Shown piece after piece: positions 1-7,924 of a DNA stretch of 8,035 nucleotides. Position 1 is the stretch's first letter; each line of letters starts with the position of its first letter. The position numbers were made by a program, and so were the translations under genes. The notes under the pieces were generated by a model that saw only the letters and a list, made by a program, of their open reading frames with translations, did no database searches and was not told the DNA's origin. Source of the stretch: Fimbriimonadales bacterium (GTDB lineage Bacteria > Armatimonadota > Fimbriimonadia > Fimbriimonadales > ATM1); NCBI GenBank assembly GCA_025922995.1, contig JAICGT010000042.1, positions 1 to 8,035 of the forward strand, written 5' to 3'.

Positions 1-1547
<1,547 letters not shown>

Positions 1548-1562
1548 CCGACGCGTGACGCA

Positions 1563-2021
1563 TCAGCGCGAAACGACGTCTTTCGCGTGCTCGAAAACGG
1601 CTTCGGCAAGCGGATCCCAGAAGTGGTAGCAGCAAGGAAGGTCGTCGGGCTCTACCAGCAGCCTTGCACGAGACTCGCTGTCTTTCGGGATATCGACAAA
1701 CTTCTCGACCTTGGCGGTAAACGCTTCCGCCCAAATGGTCGCGTTTCTTTCCGTGATTTGATAGCAGCCGAGGTAACGGAGGTTATCGACGAGAACTCCG
1801 CCTTCTTCGTATGCCTCACGGATCGCCGCGTCCTCTCCTGTCTCGTCTCCTTCGACCCGGCCGCTCGGGATGCACCATCCCCTGCCCGGTATGCGGCAAA
1901 GCAACGTTCGGTCGTTGTCCCACACAAAAACCATTGCGGCGAACGGCCGGAACGGTGGGTGTGCCGGAGCGGGGTGAAAAATCAGTTGCCGCTTTCCCCA
2001 TCTGCCGCATGGAAACCTCAT
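1563..2021 (-). CDS. NUDIX hydrolase
   Basis: This 152-residue protein has one NUDIX domain, a fold that hydrolyses nucleoside diphosphates linked to another group X with a divalent metal. The full NUDIX box G-x5-E-x7-RE-x2-EE-x-G-V lies at residues 54-76, with the metal-binding REAYEEGG at 68-75 intact. An N-terminal strand [17 protein letters not shown] precedes it, and the segment [15 protein letters not shown] has the usual W-x-x-P-G/S-G shape. The C-terminal half (80-152) includes the pattern [10 protein letters not shown]. The substrate cannot be told from sequence. The ATG (2021-2019) overlaps the stop of the upstream signal peptidase gene by four bases (ATGA), so translation is probably coupled. 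With pyrG next downstream, nucleotide sanitising or turnover is plausible, but that is inference from context. Confidence 0.9.
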   Translation of the reverse strand: MRFPCGRWGKRQLIFHPAPAHPPFRPFAAMVFVWDNDRTLLCRIPGRGWCIPSGRVEGDETGEDAAIREAYEEGGVLVDNLRYLGCYQITERNATIWAEAFTAKVEKFVDIPKDSESRARLLVEPDDLPCCYHFWDPLAEAVFEHAKDVVSR

Positions 2022-2497
2022 CTGGTCAACACCGCCTTCCCGATGATGTGGTCGATCCTGACCGGGCCAAAAAGGCGACTGTCTTCACTTGCTCCGGCGT
2101 TGTCTCCGAGCACGTACACGGACCCGGGCGGCACGACGAAGTTAGGCTCCATCGGCCATCCGATGGGCCGCTCGCCGGAAGGAACCTCGTCACCCGATAA
2201 GTATGCGACTCGCTTTACAATAAAACCGTTCTCCGTATCCAAGACCACGATATCTCCTCGGTTGGGCTGCCCGAGCGCCCAAAGGGCTTTGCAAACGAGG
2301 ATACGTTGATTCGATGTGAGCGTCGGGAACATGCTCTCGCCGGAAACGATAACAAATTGGAAGTTGTAAAAGAAGAACGACAAAGCCAGAAGAATGCTGA
2401 CCAGCGCGATGAGGATTCCGGTGCGCGCAGCCTTTCTGGGCGCGGATGTTGCTACCGGTTCTTCCTGCAGATTTTCTACTCTCAGATCTGAATCCAT
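2018..2497 (-). CDS. Signal peptidase I (type I leader peptidase, S26 family)
   Basis: Signal peptidase I removes signal peptides from exported proteins at the outer face of the cytoplasmic membrane, using a Ser-Lys dyad. From the ATG at 2497 the protein has 159 residues: a short charged cytoplasmic tail (1-26), one membrane segment (about 27-49), then box [10 protein letters not shown] with catalytic Ser55, box [19 protein letters not shown] with general base Lys95, and box E LGDN...SEDSR at 130-141. All catalytic motifs are intact. It is at the small end for the family, with one membrane anchor as in Gram-positive-type enzymes. An upstream in-frame TTG at 2545 would add 16 residues ([16 protein letters not shown]). 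The ATG is preferred because a TTG start would use nearly all of the short divergent intergenic region and the added residues are not typical. First gene of the minus-strand unit signal peptidase-NUDIX-pyrG. Confidence 0.93.
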   Translation of the reverse strand: MDSDLRVENLQEEPVATSAPRKAARTGILIALVSILLALSFFFYNFQFVIVSGESMFPTLTSNQRILVCKALWALGQPNRGDIVVLDTENGFIVKRVAYLSGDEVPSGERPIGWPMEPNFVVPPGSVYVLGDNAGASEDSRLFGPVRIDHIIGKAVLTR

Positions 2498-2551
2498 GCC
2501 TTGGTAAAATAGACGAGCGCGCCTCCAACTTGTGGGGATGCGCAACTAAAC

Positions 2552-3040
2552 ATGATAGCCCAAATCGAGCTGCCCGCCCTCTGGATCGTCATCGGCGGAC
2601 TCGTTCTCACGTGGTGCGTACTGCTGGGGTTTTGGTTGCGTCAGCGCAGCGACCTAACTGCAGTAAGGCGAGCATTGAAGGGAACAGGCGAGCGCCCACT
2701 CGATGAGCTGCTGCTCGAGCATATGGAGGCCAAGAAGCGTCTTGAGGGAGACGTAGCCGACCTGCAAAGGCGCCTCACGCAGGCTGAGCTTTGGATGGAC
2801 AAAGCCGTCGCCTACGCAGCGATCGTCCGGTACGACGCGTTCGACAACGTGGCGGGTAATCAAAGCTTCGCAATCGCGCTACAGAACTCGGAAGGAGACG
2901 GCATCCTCCTGAACGCCGTGAGTGGACGAGAACAGGCCAGAATCTACGGCAAGAGCCTTCAGGGCGGGCAGTGCGACAGCAGCCTGACGCCCGAGGAGAA
3001 ACAGGCTATCGTCCGGGCGCTCACGCGGGCGAAGTCTTAA
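2552..3040 (+). CDS. DUF4446 family membrane-anchored protein
   Basis: A 162-residue protein of the uncharacterised DUF4446 family. It has a single N-terminal membrane segment (about residues 8-29, ending LGFWLRQR), then a charged, probably helical or coiled stretch (40-85, rich in E, K, R and L, including EAKKRLEGDVADLQRRL). The conserved family core follows: VRYDAFDNVAGNQSFAIAL, then GILLNAVSGREQARIYGKSL and the closing LTPEEKQAIVRAL. I recognise the RYDAF...G..SF..AL and G-R-...-R-Y-x-K pattern as the signature. No function is established that I can name; in Firmicutes members often lie near parB-type genes, which is not the case here. The start is ATG, with a weak GGGG site about 14 bases upstream. 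Its stop is separated by one base from the GTG of the sigma factor gene, so the two are almost surely co-transcribed and probably translationally coupled. Confidence 0.85.
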   Translation: MIAQIELPALWIVIGGLVLTWCVLLGFWLRQRSDLTAVRRALKGTGERPLDELLLEHMEAKKRLEGDVADLQRRLTQAELWMDKAVAYAAIVRYDAFDNVAGNQSFAIALQNSEGDGILLNAVSGREQARIYGKSLQGGQCDSSLTPEEKQAIVRALTRAKS

Positions 3041-3041
3041 A

Positions 3042-3629
3042 GTGGAGCGACAGGCCACCCCAGATCTGGCGCTCATCGAGCGGGCACAACAGGGGGATCG
3101 GAACGCCGTCGACCTACTTGTGACGAAGTATCAGGCAAGGGCGTATCAATACGCCTACCGCCTGACGGGTAACCAAGACGACGCCTCGGATCTGGTCGCT
3201 GAGGCTTTCGTTCGCGTCTATACCGCGTTGCCCAAGTTTCGAAGAGACAGCCGCTTCACGACGTGGCTCTTCCGCATCGTCACCAACTGCTTCCTCGACC
3301 AAAAGAAGAAGGAGAAGCGGAGGCCAACGACTCAGTTGGAGGACGATTGGGTGGGATCCGAGGCGACCTCGACAATTGCCGAACGGGAGTCGCCCGTCGA
3401 GTCATCCGAACGGTTTGAGCGTGAGAAGATCATGCAGAGCGCGATCGGGCAGTTGCCGGATAACCAGCGGGCGATGATCGTGATGTTCCACATGGAGAAC
3501 CTCAGCTACGAGGACATCTCGGCAACTCTCGACATGCCGATAGGAACCGTCAAGAGCAGGCTCAACAGAGCTCGGCTCGCTCTGCGAGAGATTCTCGATC
3601 CTTACGCGGAACTTTTTCAAAACGACTAA
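3042..3629 (+). CDS. RNA polymerase sigma factor, ECF (sigma-70 family, sigma-E/RpoE-like)
   Basis: A 195-residue alternative sigma factor with the two-domain ECF layout. Region 2 spans about residues 24-92: core-binding LLVTKYQARAYQYAYRLTGN, DASDLVAEAFVRVYTALPKF, and the -10-recognition part FTTWLFRIVTNCFLDQKKK. A poorly conserved acidic linker (93-128) leads to region 4 (about 132-185), with the helix-turn-helix LSYEDISATLDMPIGTVKSRLNRAR that reads the -35 element. Region 3 is absent, as expected for ECF factors. The start is GTG at 3042; the product begins MERQATPDLALIERAQQGD, a standard ECF N-terminus, and this start falls immediately after the DUF4446 stop. A gene for a zinc-finger anti-sigma factor follows after 34 bases, the usual arrangement for a membrane-sequestered ECF factor. 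Family is certain; the ECF subgroup and the stimulus are not known. Confidence 0.95.
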   Translation: MERQATPDLALIERAQQGDRNAVDLLVTKYQARAYQYAYRLTGNQDDASDLVAEAFVRVYTALPKFRRDSRFTTWLFRIVTNCFLDQKKKEKRRPTTQLEDDWVGSEATSTIAERESPVESSERFEREKIMQSAIGQLPDNQRAMIVMFHMENLSYEDISATLDMPIGTVKSRLNRARLALREILDPYAELFQND

Positions 3630-3663
3630 AGTCAGACCAAAGACCTAGAGAGAGCCAATCAGC

Positions 3664-4527
3664 ATGAACTGTGACAAGGCACAAGAATTATTTTCGGATT
3701 TTCACGAAGGAGCCCTCACCGAGGGACTCCGACTGAATATTAACCGGCACTTCGAGAACTGCGCCTCCTGCGCGCAGGACTTTTTGTCGTTTCAGCAGGC
3801 ATACCAGTCATGCTCGACGCTCAGCGCGGTTGCGGTTCCGGATGACCTCGGTGAGACTATCGCTCGCAGACTGGACATGGTTGATTTCGAACGTAAGCGA
3901 GCCTCGGCTCGGCCCGGAAGGTGGCTCAGAACCGCGGCCGCGGCAGCGGTCGTCGCGGCAGTGCTGGCTGTCGCAGTAATGTATAAGCCAGACAGCTACC
4001 GCGGTACCGGCGCGAATATCATTCCGCCCATCGCCCAGTCAGCTACAGAATTGACGATCGAGAAGGTCAACGGCACGGTCTGGATCCGATTCGTCGCGGG
4101 CGAAAAAACTCGTGTGGACGTTCTGGAAGGAGGCACGGTCGAGTCCCTGCTGCCGCCGAACGACGCCAAGCCGATTAGAGTCGACACCATCGCCGCCGGA
4201 TCGCACTACAATGTCCCGGTCACAGTCGACGGGCCCATACCGCAGCCACTCTGGCTAAAGGTTTCTGGCATGAAGGAGACCGTCGGAATCTTCTTCCCGC
4301 AGCCCGCCGTGCTTACTAGCCGCACTTTTACGGGTGACGTTCCGCAAACGCTGCAGGCCATCGCCAACGGCTATGGCGTCGTGGTCGAAGCCCGCCTTAT
4401 CGGACCCGGCAAGCCCACGAGCCAGAGCCTTGTCGGCGCCGAAGTGCTCGAGGCTGCAAGGGCAGCTATGGAGAATACTTCTTACAAGAGCATCAGCCTT
4501 ACGAACGGTGTGCTTCACGTCCGCTAA
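3664..4527 (+). CDS. Transmembrane anti-sigma factor with zinc-finger N-terminus and FecR/STN-like outer region
   Basis: A 287-residue protein encoded directly after the ECF sigma gene, and most likely its membrane-bound inhibitor. Residues 1-60 form a zf-HC2/anti-sigma domain: Cys3 and the H-x3-C-x2-C motif (His29, Cys33, Cys36) with the typical MNCDKAQELFSDFHEGALTE start. A linker with many Arg/Lys residues (67-89) is followed by one Ala/Val-rich membrane segment (about 88-106). The outer region has two visible parts: 118-200, beta-rich with FecR-like phrasing (VNGTVWIRFVAGEKTRVDVLEGG), and 218-287, RTFTGDVPQTLQAIANGYGVVVEARL ... SLTNGVLHVR (shown in parts), which resembles an STN or DUF4974 short domain. 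Such domains usually contact an outer-membrane partner, so signal transfer from the envelope is plausible. The domain match of the outer part is by eye and moderate. The SD site is weak (AGAGAGA about 11 bases before ATG). A hairpin terminator follows. Confidence 0.85.
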   Translation: MNCDKAQELFSDFHEGALTEGLRLNINRHFENCASCAQDFLSFQQAYQSCSTLSAVAVPDDLGETIARRLDMVDFERKRASARPGRWLRTAAAAAVVAAVLAVAVMYKPDSYRGTGANIIPPIAQSATELTIEKVNGTVWIRFVAGEKTRVDVLEGGTVESLLPPNDAKPIRVDTIAAGSHYNVPVTVDGPIPQPLWLKVSGMKETVGIFFPQPAVLTSRTFTGDVPQTLQAIANGYGVVVEARLIGPGKPTSQSLVGAEVLEAARAAMENTSYKSISLTNGVLHVR

Positions 4528-4554
4528 CGACTTCTTAGTTACTCCCTCCCAGGC

Positions 4555-4584
4555 AGGGCCGCCCGAGCAACGACGGGCGGCCCT
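4555..4584 (+). terminator. Hairpin terminator after the sigma/anti-sigma unit
   Basis: A perfect 11-bp GC-rich stem (AGGGCCGCCCG at 4555-4565 with CGGGCGGCCCT at 4574-4584) encloses an 8-base loop, 27 bases after the anti-sigma stop codon. It is followed by AATTTGTAAG, a short and imperfect T run. The position between two same-strand genes fits a rho-independent terminator that separates the DUF4446-sigma-anti-sigma unit from the secreted protein gene. Confidence 0.75.
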
Positions 4585-4595
4585 AATTTGTAAGT

Positions 4596-4621
4596 GGAAC
4601 ACGTGAACGGTAATCACCGTC
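4596..4621 (+). promoter_or_regulatory. Candidate ECF-type promoter upstream of the secreted protein gene
   Basis: GGAAC (4596-4600) and CGTC (4618-4621) are separated by 17 bases, which resembles the AAC-containing -35 and CGTC/CGTA -10 elements that ECF sigma factors use. It lies just after the terminator and 31 bases before the ATG at 4653, so a start of transcription near 4628 would leave a leader of about 25 bases. The palindrome ACGGT-AATC-ACCGT (4607-4620) overlaps the spacer and the -10-like element and could be an operator; CACGTG at 4600-4605 is a second short palindrome. The match is short, so chance cannot be excluded. Confidence 0.35.
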
Positions 4622-4652
4622 CTACGATTGGGTTGTATCCCCGGGAGCAAAA

Positions 4653-5930
4653 ATGAGAAGTGTCCGAAATTGGTTGCTGGGGGCGGTTGCTTTCGCGCTA
4701 GCCGTTCCTGCGGTTTCACAGGTCGACGAGTTCAATGGTGTGATGACGATCACCCACGGCTACTACACCGATCCGAGTGGGCGACGTGTTTCGCTCGTCG
4801 GCAAGAAGGTTCCATACCGCGGAGAGCGCATCGCGCTCGGTACGAATCCGGCAAGAAACAGCGGATACCAGGGGCTGGATTTCTCGGCTTACTCTAATGA
4901 TCACGGGATGGGGTCTTACATCGTTTCGGGTATCGCCAATCCCAGTGCGCTGGACGACGTCCTTATGTCGGCCGGTGCGGGTGCTATTTGGCAGGAACTG
5001 ACGATGGGACTGAATGCGAACATCAACAATCCGAACCAAGTGTTCCTAATCCGGTGGATCGGCTATAGGAATTTCACGCCGGGCCTGGGCGCCGGAGTAA
5101 GCGCATTCTCGAATGCCGTCATGGATTTCGGAGGAGCTATGACGTTAGCAGGGCAGCAAGTACCCGGCACGTTCAAGCTGACGTTCAATATCTCTGGTTA
5201 CAACATTAGCTCACCGGCCAATCAGCTTTACTTCGCCCAACAGTTTCGCGTCTGGGACGGTACCGGCAATCCTAACACGCCGTTCAGAGTCGACTTCGAC
5301 AATGTTTTCAGCCTCGGGTTTCCATCCGTCGGCCAGAGCCAAGAGACGTTCTACTTCGACGGCGAGCCCGACGGCATTTACGACGAAACGGAAATCGACG
5401 TGTGGCCCCCCGGCAGCGAGGCGAATCTCCTGCTGATGATTCTCGCCAATCAGAGCGGCACCGTTGAGACGCGCTTGCCCGGAAGCTTTACTTACGAAGC
5501 CGGCTCCGCCGTTTCGGGCGGGCTCACGGACCTTTGGGACAGCGACGATTTGTACCTTGTCGGCGGGCCAGGCGTGGTGCTTTCCACTCAGCAGGCGTCT
5601 CTTCGTCTCGTTTTGACCTCGACTGCGACATCGACGGCTGCGACGCAAGTGTCCATGATCATCGAGGCCAAGTCATCGTCCTCCAGCGTGCGTCAAGTTG
5701 TAGAGTTTTTTAATTACGCCACCAATGCCTGGGTCGAAGGAGACGCTCGGCAGATGTCGACGGCGGAAAACACTATACAGATCGTCGCTCCCGGTACGCC
5801 AACTGAGTACATCCAGGCAGGTTCCAGGCAAATCAGAACGAGGCTCCGCTACAAGCAGACCGGTCCTGTTCTCGGCTTCCCTTGGCGGATCAGTTGGGAC
5901 CGGGCCGTTTGGAGCATCACGCGTCCGTAA
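4653..5930 (+). CDS. Secreted beta-rich protein of unknown function
   Basis: A 425-residue protein with a clear Sec signal peptide: MRSVRNW basic start, hydrophobic core LLGAVAFALAVPA, and probable cleavage after AVS (residue 22). The mature part is rich in Gly, Ser, Thr, Asn and aromatic residues in alternating patterns, as in beta-sandwich proteins, with no catalytic motif or repeat that I can recognise. The middle (about 180-255) has FRVDFDNVFSLGF and an acidic DGEPDGIYDETEIDVWPP stretch that could bind calcium. The C-terminal module (about 273-425) contains GGLTDLWDSDDLYLVGGPG, then VRQVVEFFNYATNAWVEGD, and RTRLRYKQTGPVLGFPWRI. From memory, this module recurs at the end of many secreted proteins of Fimbriimonas-type Armatimonadota. 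The start is supported by GGGAG (4643-4647) five bases before the ATG. It follows the anti-sigma terminator and has an ECF-like promoter candidate, so it may be a target of the neighbouring sigma factor. Confidence 0.85.
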   Translation: MRSVRNWLLGAVAFALAVPAVSQVDEFNGVMTITHGYYTDPSGRRVSLVGKKVPYRGERIALGTNPARNSGYQGLDFSAYSNDHGMGSYIVSGIANPSALDDVLMSAGAGAIWQELTMGLNANINNPNQVFLIRWIGYRNFTPGLGAGVSAFSNAVMDFGGAMTLAGQQVPGTFKLTFNISGYNISSPANQLYFAQQFRVWDGTGNPNTPFRVDFDNVFSLGFPSVGQSQETFYFDGEPDGIYDETEIDVWPPGSEANLLLMILANQSGTVETRLPGSFTYEAGSAVSGGLTDLWDSDDLYLVGGPGVVLSTQQASLRLVLTSTATSTAATQVSMIIEAKSSSSSVRQVVEFFNYATNAWVEGDARQMSTAENTIQIVAPGTPTEYIQAGSRQIRTRLRYKQTGPVLGFPWRISWDRAVWSITRP

Positions 5931-5967
5931 AGCCAAACGCCTCTTGCGGCAATCGGGTTACAATAAG

Positions 5968-5998
5968 AACACTTCACTTGCAGGAGGTAGGAAGTGTT
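5968..5998 (+). promoter_or_regulatory. Ribosome-binding site in a hairpin loop, start codon in the stem
   Basis: The strong Shine-Dalgarno sequence AGGAGGT (5982-5988) lies 5 bases before the GTG start of the TPR gene and decides that start. It sits in the 15-base loop of an 8-bp perfect inverted repeat, AACACTTC (5968-5975) with GAAGTGTT (5991-5998), and the right arm contains the GTG. Folding would hide the start codon while showing the SD. A -10-like TACAAT at 5959-5964 would start transcription near 5971, cutting the left arm to about 5 bases, so the hairpin forms fully only on longer, read-through transcripts. Confidence 0.4.
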
Positions 5999-7613
5999 AC
6001 TCACACTCATCACAGCGACTCTGGTGGCTGTGCCGTCGGCACAAGACACTGAGATTTTGTTTCCTGGTACCGGCCCGCACACGCGCCCGGTCGTGATCCA
6101 ATCAGGCAAGGCCAAGCAGTTTTTCAACCAGGGCCTCAACTTCATGTACGCCTTCAACCACGGCGAGGCGAAACGTTCTTTCAGGGCCGCCACGCGGCAC
6201 GACCCTAACTCCGCTATGGCGTGGTGGGGACTCGCGATGGCGAACGGTCCGCACATCAACAACATGACGGTCATGCCGGAAGAGGAAAAGGAAGCCGTCG
6301 ATGCTATGAAAAAGGCGATGGCATTAATCTCCTCAGCCAGGCCCGTCGACAGAGCTCTGATAAGAGCTACGATGGTGAGGTTCAAGCACCCGCAGCCGGC
6401 GGATCGCGGGTCGCTGAACAAGGCATTTGCGAACTCGATGCGCTCGCTATGGAATCAATATCCGAAGGACGCGGACATCGGAGCGCTATTTGCCGAGTCG
6501 CTAATGGACTTGTCGCCGTGGGACACCTGGACTCCGGACGGCAAGCCGAGGCCCGGAATTTTAGAGGTGGTCAAAACGCTCGAAGATACGCTCAAGGTCG
6601 ACCGCGATCATCCGCTTGCCCTCCATCTCTATATCCATGCGTTGGAGGCATCACCGTATCCCGAGAGGGCAGAAAAGGCCGCCGATCGCCTGCGCGACCT
6701 GCAACCCGGGCTTGGGCACAACGTACACATGCCCTCCCACCTCGACGTTGTGATCGGCAACTGGCGCAAGGCGGTTACAGCAAACGAGAAGGCAGTCGCG
6801 GCCGATAAGGCTTACCGCGAGCAAAGGCCGGACCAATTCATTTATCGCATCTACATGGCCCATAACCACCATATGCTGGCGTTCGCCGCGATGATGCTTG
6901 GGCAGAAGACGAAAGCGATCTCGGCAATCGACAGAATGGTCGCTGAGATTCCGGAAGACTTCCAGGTGCAAGCTGCGCCGTTCGTCGACGGCTTCTTCGC
7001 GATGCCGTTCGAAGTTCGCAAGCGATTCGGGCTATGGGACGACGTGCTTGCAATGGGCGACGTCCCTGAGCGATTCCCGCTGTCGCGTGCTCTTCGCCGA
7101 GCGGCACGGAGCGTTTCGTACGCGGCCAAAGGCATGCCTGAGGAAGCACGCGCGGAGCAGTCGCTGTTCTACGTGCTGCGTCCCCATATCCCCAAAGACG
7201 CCATGTTCGGGCAGAGCCGGTCGACCGACATCGCTGCCGTGGCGCATCATCTGATGAACGGCGAAATCCTCTATGCCGAGGGCAAGCACGATGCCGCGGT
7301 CAGAGAATTGCGCGAGGCGGTTCGGCGCGAGGACATGTTGAACTACTCCGAGCCTCCGGATTGGATCCAGCCCACGCGACACACGCTGGGCGCGATCCTT
7401 TTCGAGATGGGCAGGTACAAGGAGGCCGAGGCCGTTTATCGCGATGACCTCCGGAAATTGCCGAATAACGGCTGGTCGCTGTACGGCTTGCATGCGAGCT
7501 TAAAATCGCAGGGCAAAGCGGAGGCGGCGGCGGTCGAGAAGAAATTCCAAGCCGCGTGGGCGGACAGTGAAGTCAAGATCACGTCGTCCTGCCTCTGTAT
7601 TCCCGGACGCTGA
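5994..7613 (+). CDS. Tetratricopeptide-repeat protein, probably exported
   Basis: A 539-residue helical repeat protein. It begins with a short hydrophobic stretch (MLLTLITATLVAVPSA, residues 1-16) that may act as a signal peptide, although it lacks the usual basic residues. The first repeat (about 40-85) reads FNQGLNFMYAFNHGEAKRSF, then AATRHDPNSAMAWWGLAMANGP, the hallmark of a widespread family of large uncharacterised TPR proteins with His and Trp at these places. The central region contains DHPLALHLYIHALEASPYPERA and GHNVHMPSHLDVVIGNW, with several conserved-looking His residues. The C-terminal repeats (about 420-520) include AEGKHDAAVRELREAV and FEMGRYKEAEAVYRDDL. It ends in SSCLCIPGR with a close Cys pair. 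TPR folds bind other proteins or peptides; no partner or enzymatic activity can be named. The GTG start is chosen for the strong AGGAGG five bases upstream. It lies 63 bases after the secreted protein and may be expressed with it, as no terminator is seen between them. Confidence 0.88.
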   Translation: MLLTLITATLVAVPSAQDTEILFPGTGPHTRPVVIQSGKAKQFFNQGLNFMYAFNHGEAKRSFRAATRHDPNSAMAWWGLAMANGPHINNMTVMPEEEKEAVDAMKKAMALISSARPVDRALIRATMVRFKHPQPADRGSLNKAFANSMRSLWNQYPKDADIGALFAESLMDLSPWDTWTPDGKPRPGILEVVKTLEDTLKVDRDHPLALHLYIHALEASPYPERAEKAADRLRDLQPGLGHNVHMPSHLDVVIGNWRKAVTANEKAVAADKAYREQRPDQFIYRIYMAHNHHMLAFAAMMLGQKTKAISAIDRMVAEIPEDFQVQAAPFVDGFFAMPFEVRKRFGLWDDVLAMGDVPERFPLSRALRRAARSVSYAAKGMPEEARAEQSLFYVLRPHIPKDAMFGQSRSTDIAAVAHHLMNGEILYAEGKHDAAVRELREAVRREDMLNYSEPPDWIQPTRHTLGAILFEMGRYKEAEAVYRDDLRKLPNNGWSLYGLHASLKSQGKAEAAAVEKKFQAAWADSEVKITSSCLCIPGR

Positions 7614-7623
7614 TACACGCTAT

Positions 7624-7654
7624 AGACGTCCTCGCCGGTTCGGCGAGGACGTCT
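7624..7654. terminator. Bidirectional hairpin between convergent genes
   Basis: A perfect 14-bp stem (AGACGTCCTCGCCG at 7624-7637 with its complement at 7641-7654) encloses a 3-base loop, GTT. It lies between the stop of the TPR gene (7613) and the stop of the convergent membrane fusion protein gene (7671), exactly where a shared terminator is expected. Neither side has a real T tract (TTGGCAT on plus, TATAGCG on minus), so intrinsic termination may be weak or work through stem strength alone. Confidence 0.7.
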
Positions 7655-7670
7655 TGGCATCTCGCAGACG

Positions 7671-7919
7671 TTACGGAGTTACTTGGACTGTATCGCCTTC
7701 TTCGACGCCGCTCTTGATCTCCGTGTATCCACCACCGGAAAGGCCGACTTCGACGACCGTGGGAATCCACTCGCCGCTTTTCAGAACGTTGACGATGGGT
7801 TTGCCCGACTCGTCCTTATCGACTGCGTCGGAGGGCACTGAGACGACGTCCTTTACCTCGCCCGTAATCATCGAAGCGGTGGGCTCCATTCCCGGCTTGA
7901 CCAAACCCATCTCATTCGA
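7671..7919 (-). CDS. C-terminal part of a membrane fusion protein (RND/ABC efflux adaptor), 5' end lost at a junction
   Basis: Read on the minus strand from about 7919 to the TAA at 7673-7671, this gives some 82 residues: SNEMGLVKPGMEPTASMI, then VVSVPSDAVDKDESGKPIV, and VVEVGLSGGGYTEIKSGVEEGD before VQVTP. The patterns N-x(2-3)-L-x-K-P-G-M, VPxxAV and VxVG-...-EI-x-SG-xx-xGD are the beta-barrel and membrane-proximal parts of periplasmic adaptor proteins of the HlyD/MacA/AcrA type. These link inner-membrane transporters to outer parts of an efflux pump. The family is usually 350-450 residues, so some three quarters are missing. The open frame runs on to 8000, but there it only shadows an addA frame, so the first 26 residues of that frame are not genuine. 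The transporter partner is not in the window. Confidence 0.75.
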   Translation of the reverse strand, partial: SNEMGLVKPGMEPTASMITGEVKDVVSVPSDAVDKDESGKPIVNVLKSGEWIPTVVEVGLSGGGYTEIKSGVEEGDTVQVTP

Positions 7920-7924
7920 GAACT

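Noticed and set aside
2501..2511. TAAAAT (plus) and TATTTT (minus) as -10 boxes in the divergent region between the signal peptidase and DUF4446 genes
   Set aside because: The hexamers are AT-rich enough to fit, but no -35 partner at proper spacing was found for either strand, so no promoter is called.
2498..2545. Extension of signal peptidase I to a TTG start at 2545
   Set aside because: It adds 16 residues without family support and would fill nearly the whole divergent intergenic region, where promoters for both sides are needed; the ATG at 2497 is adequate.
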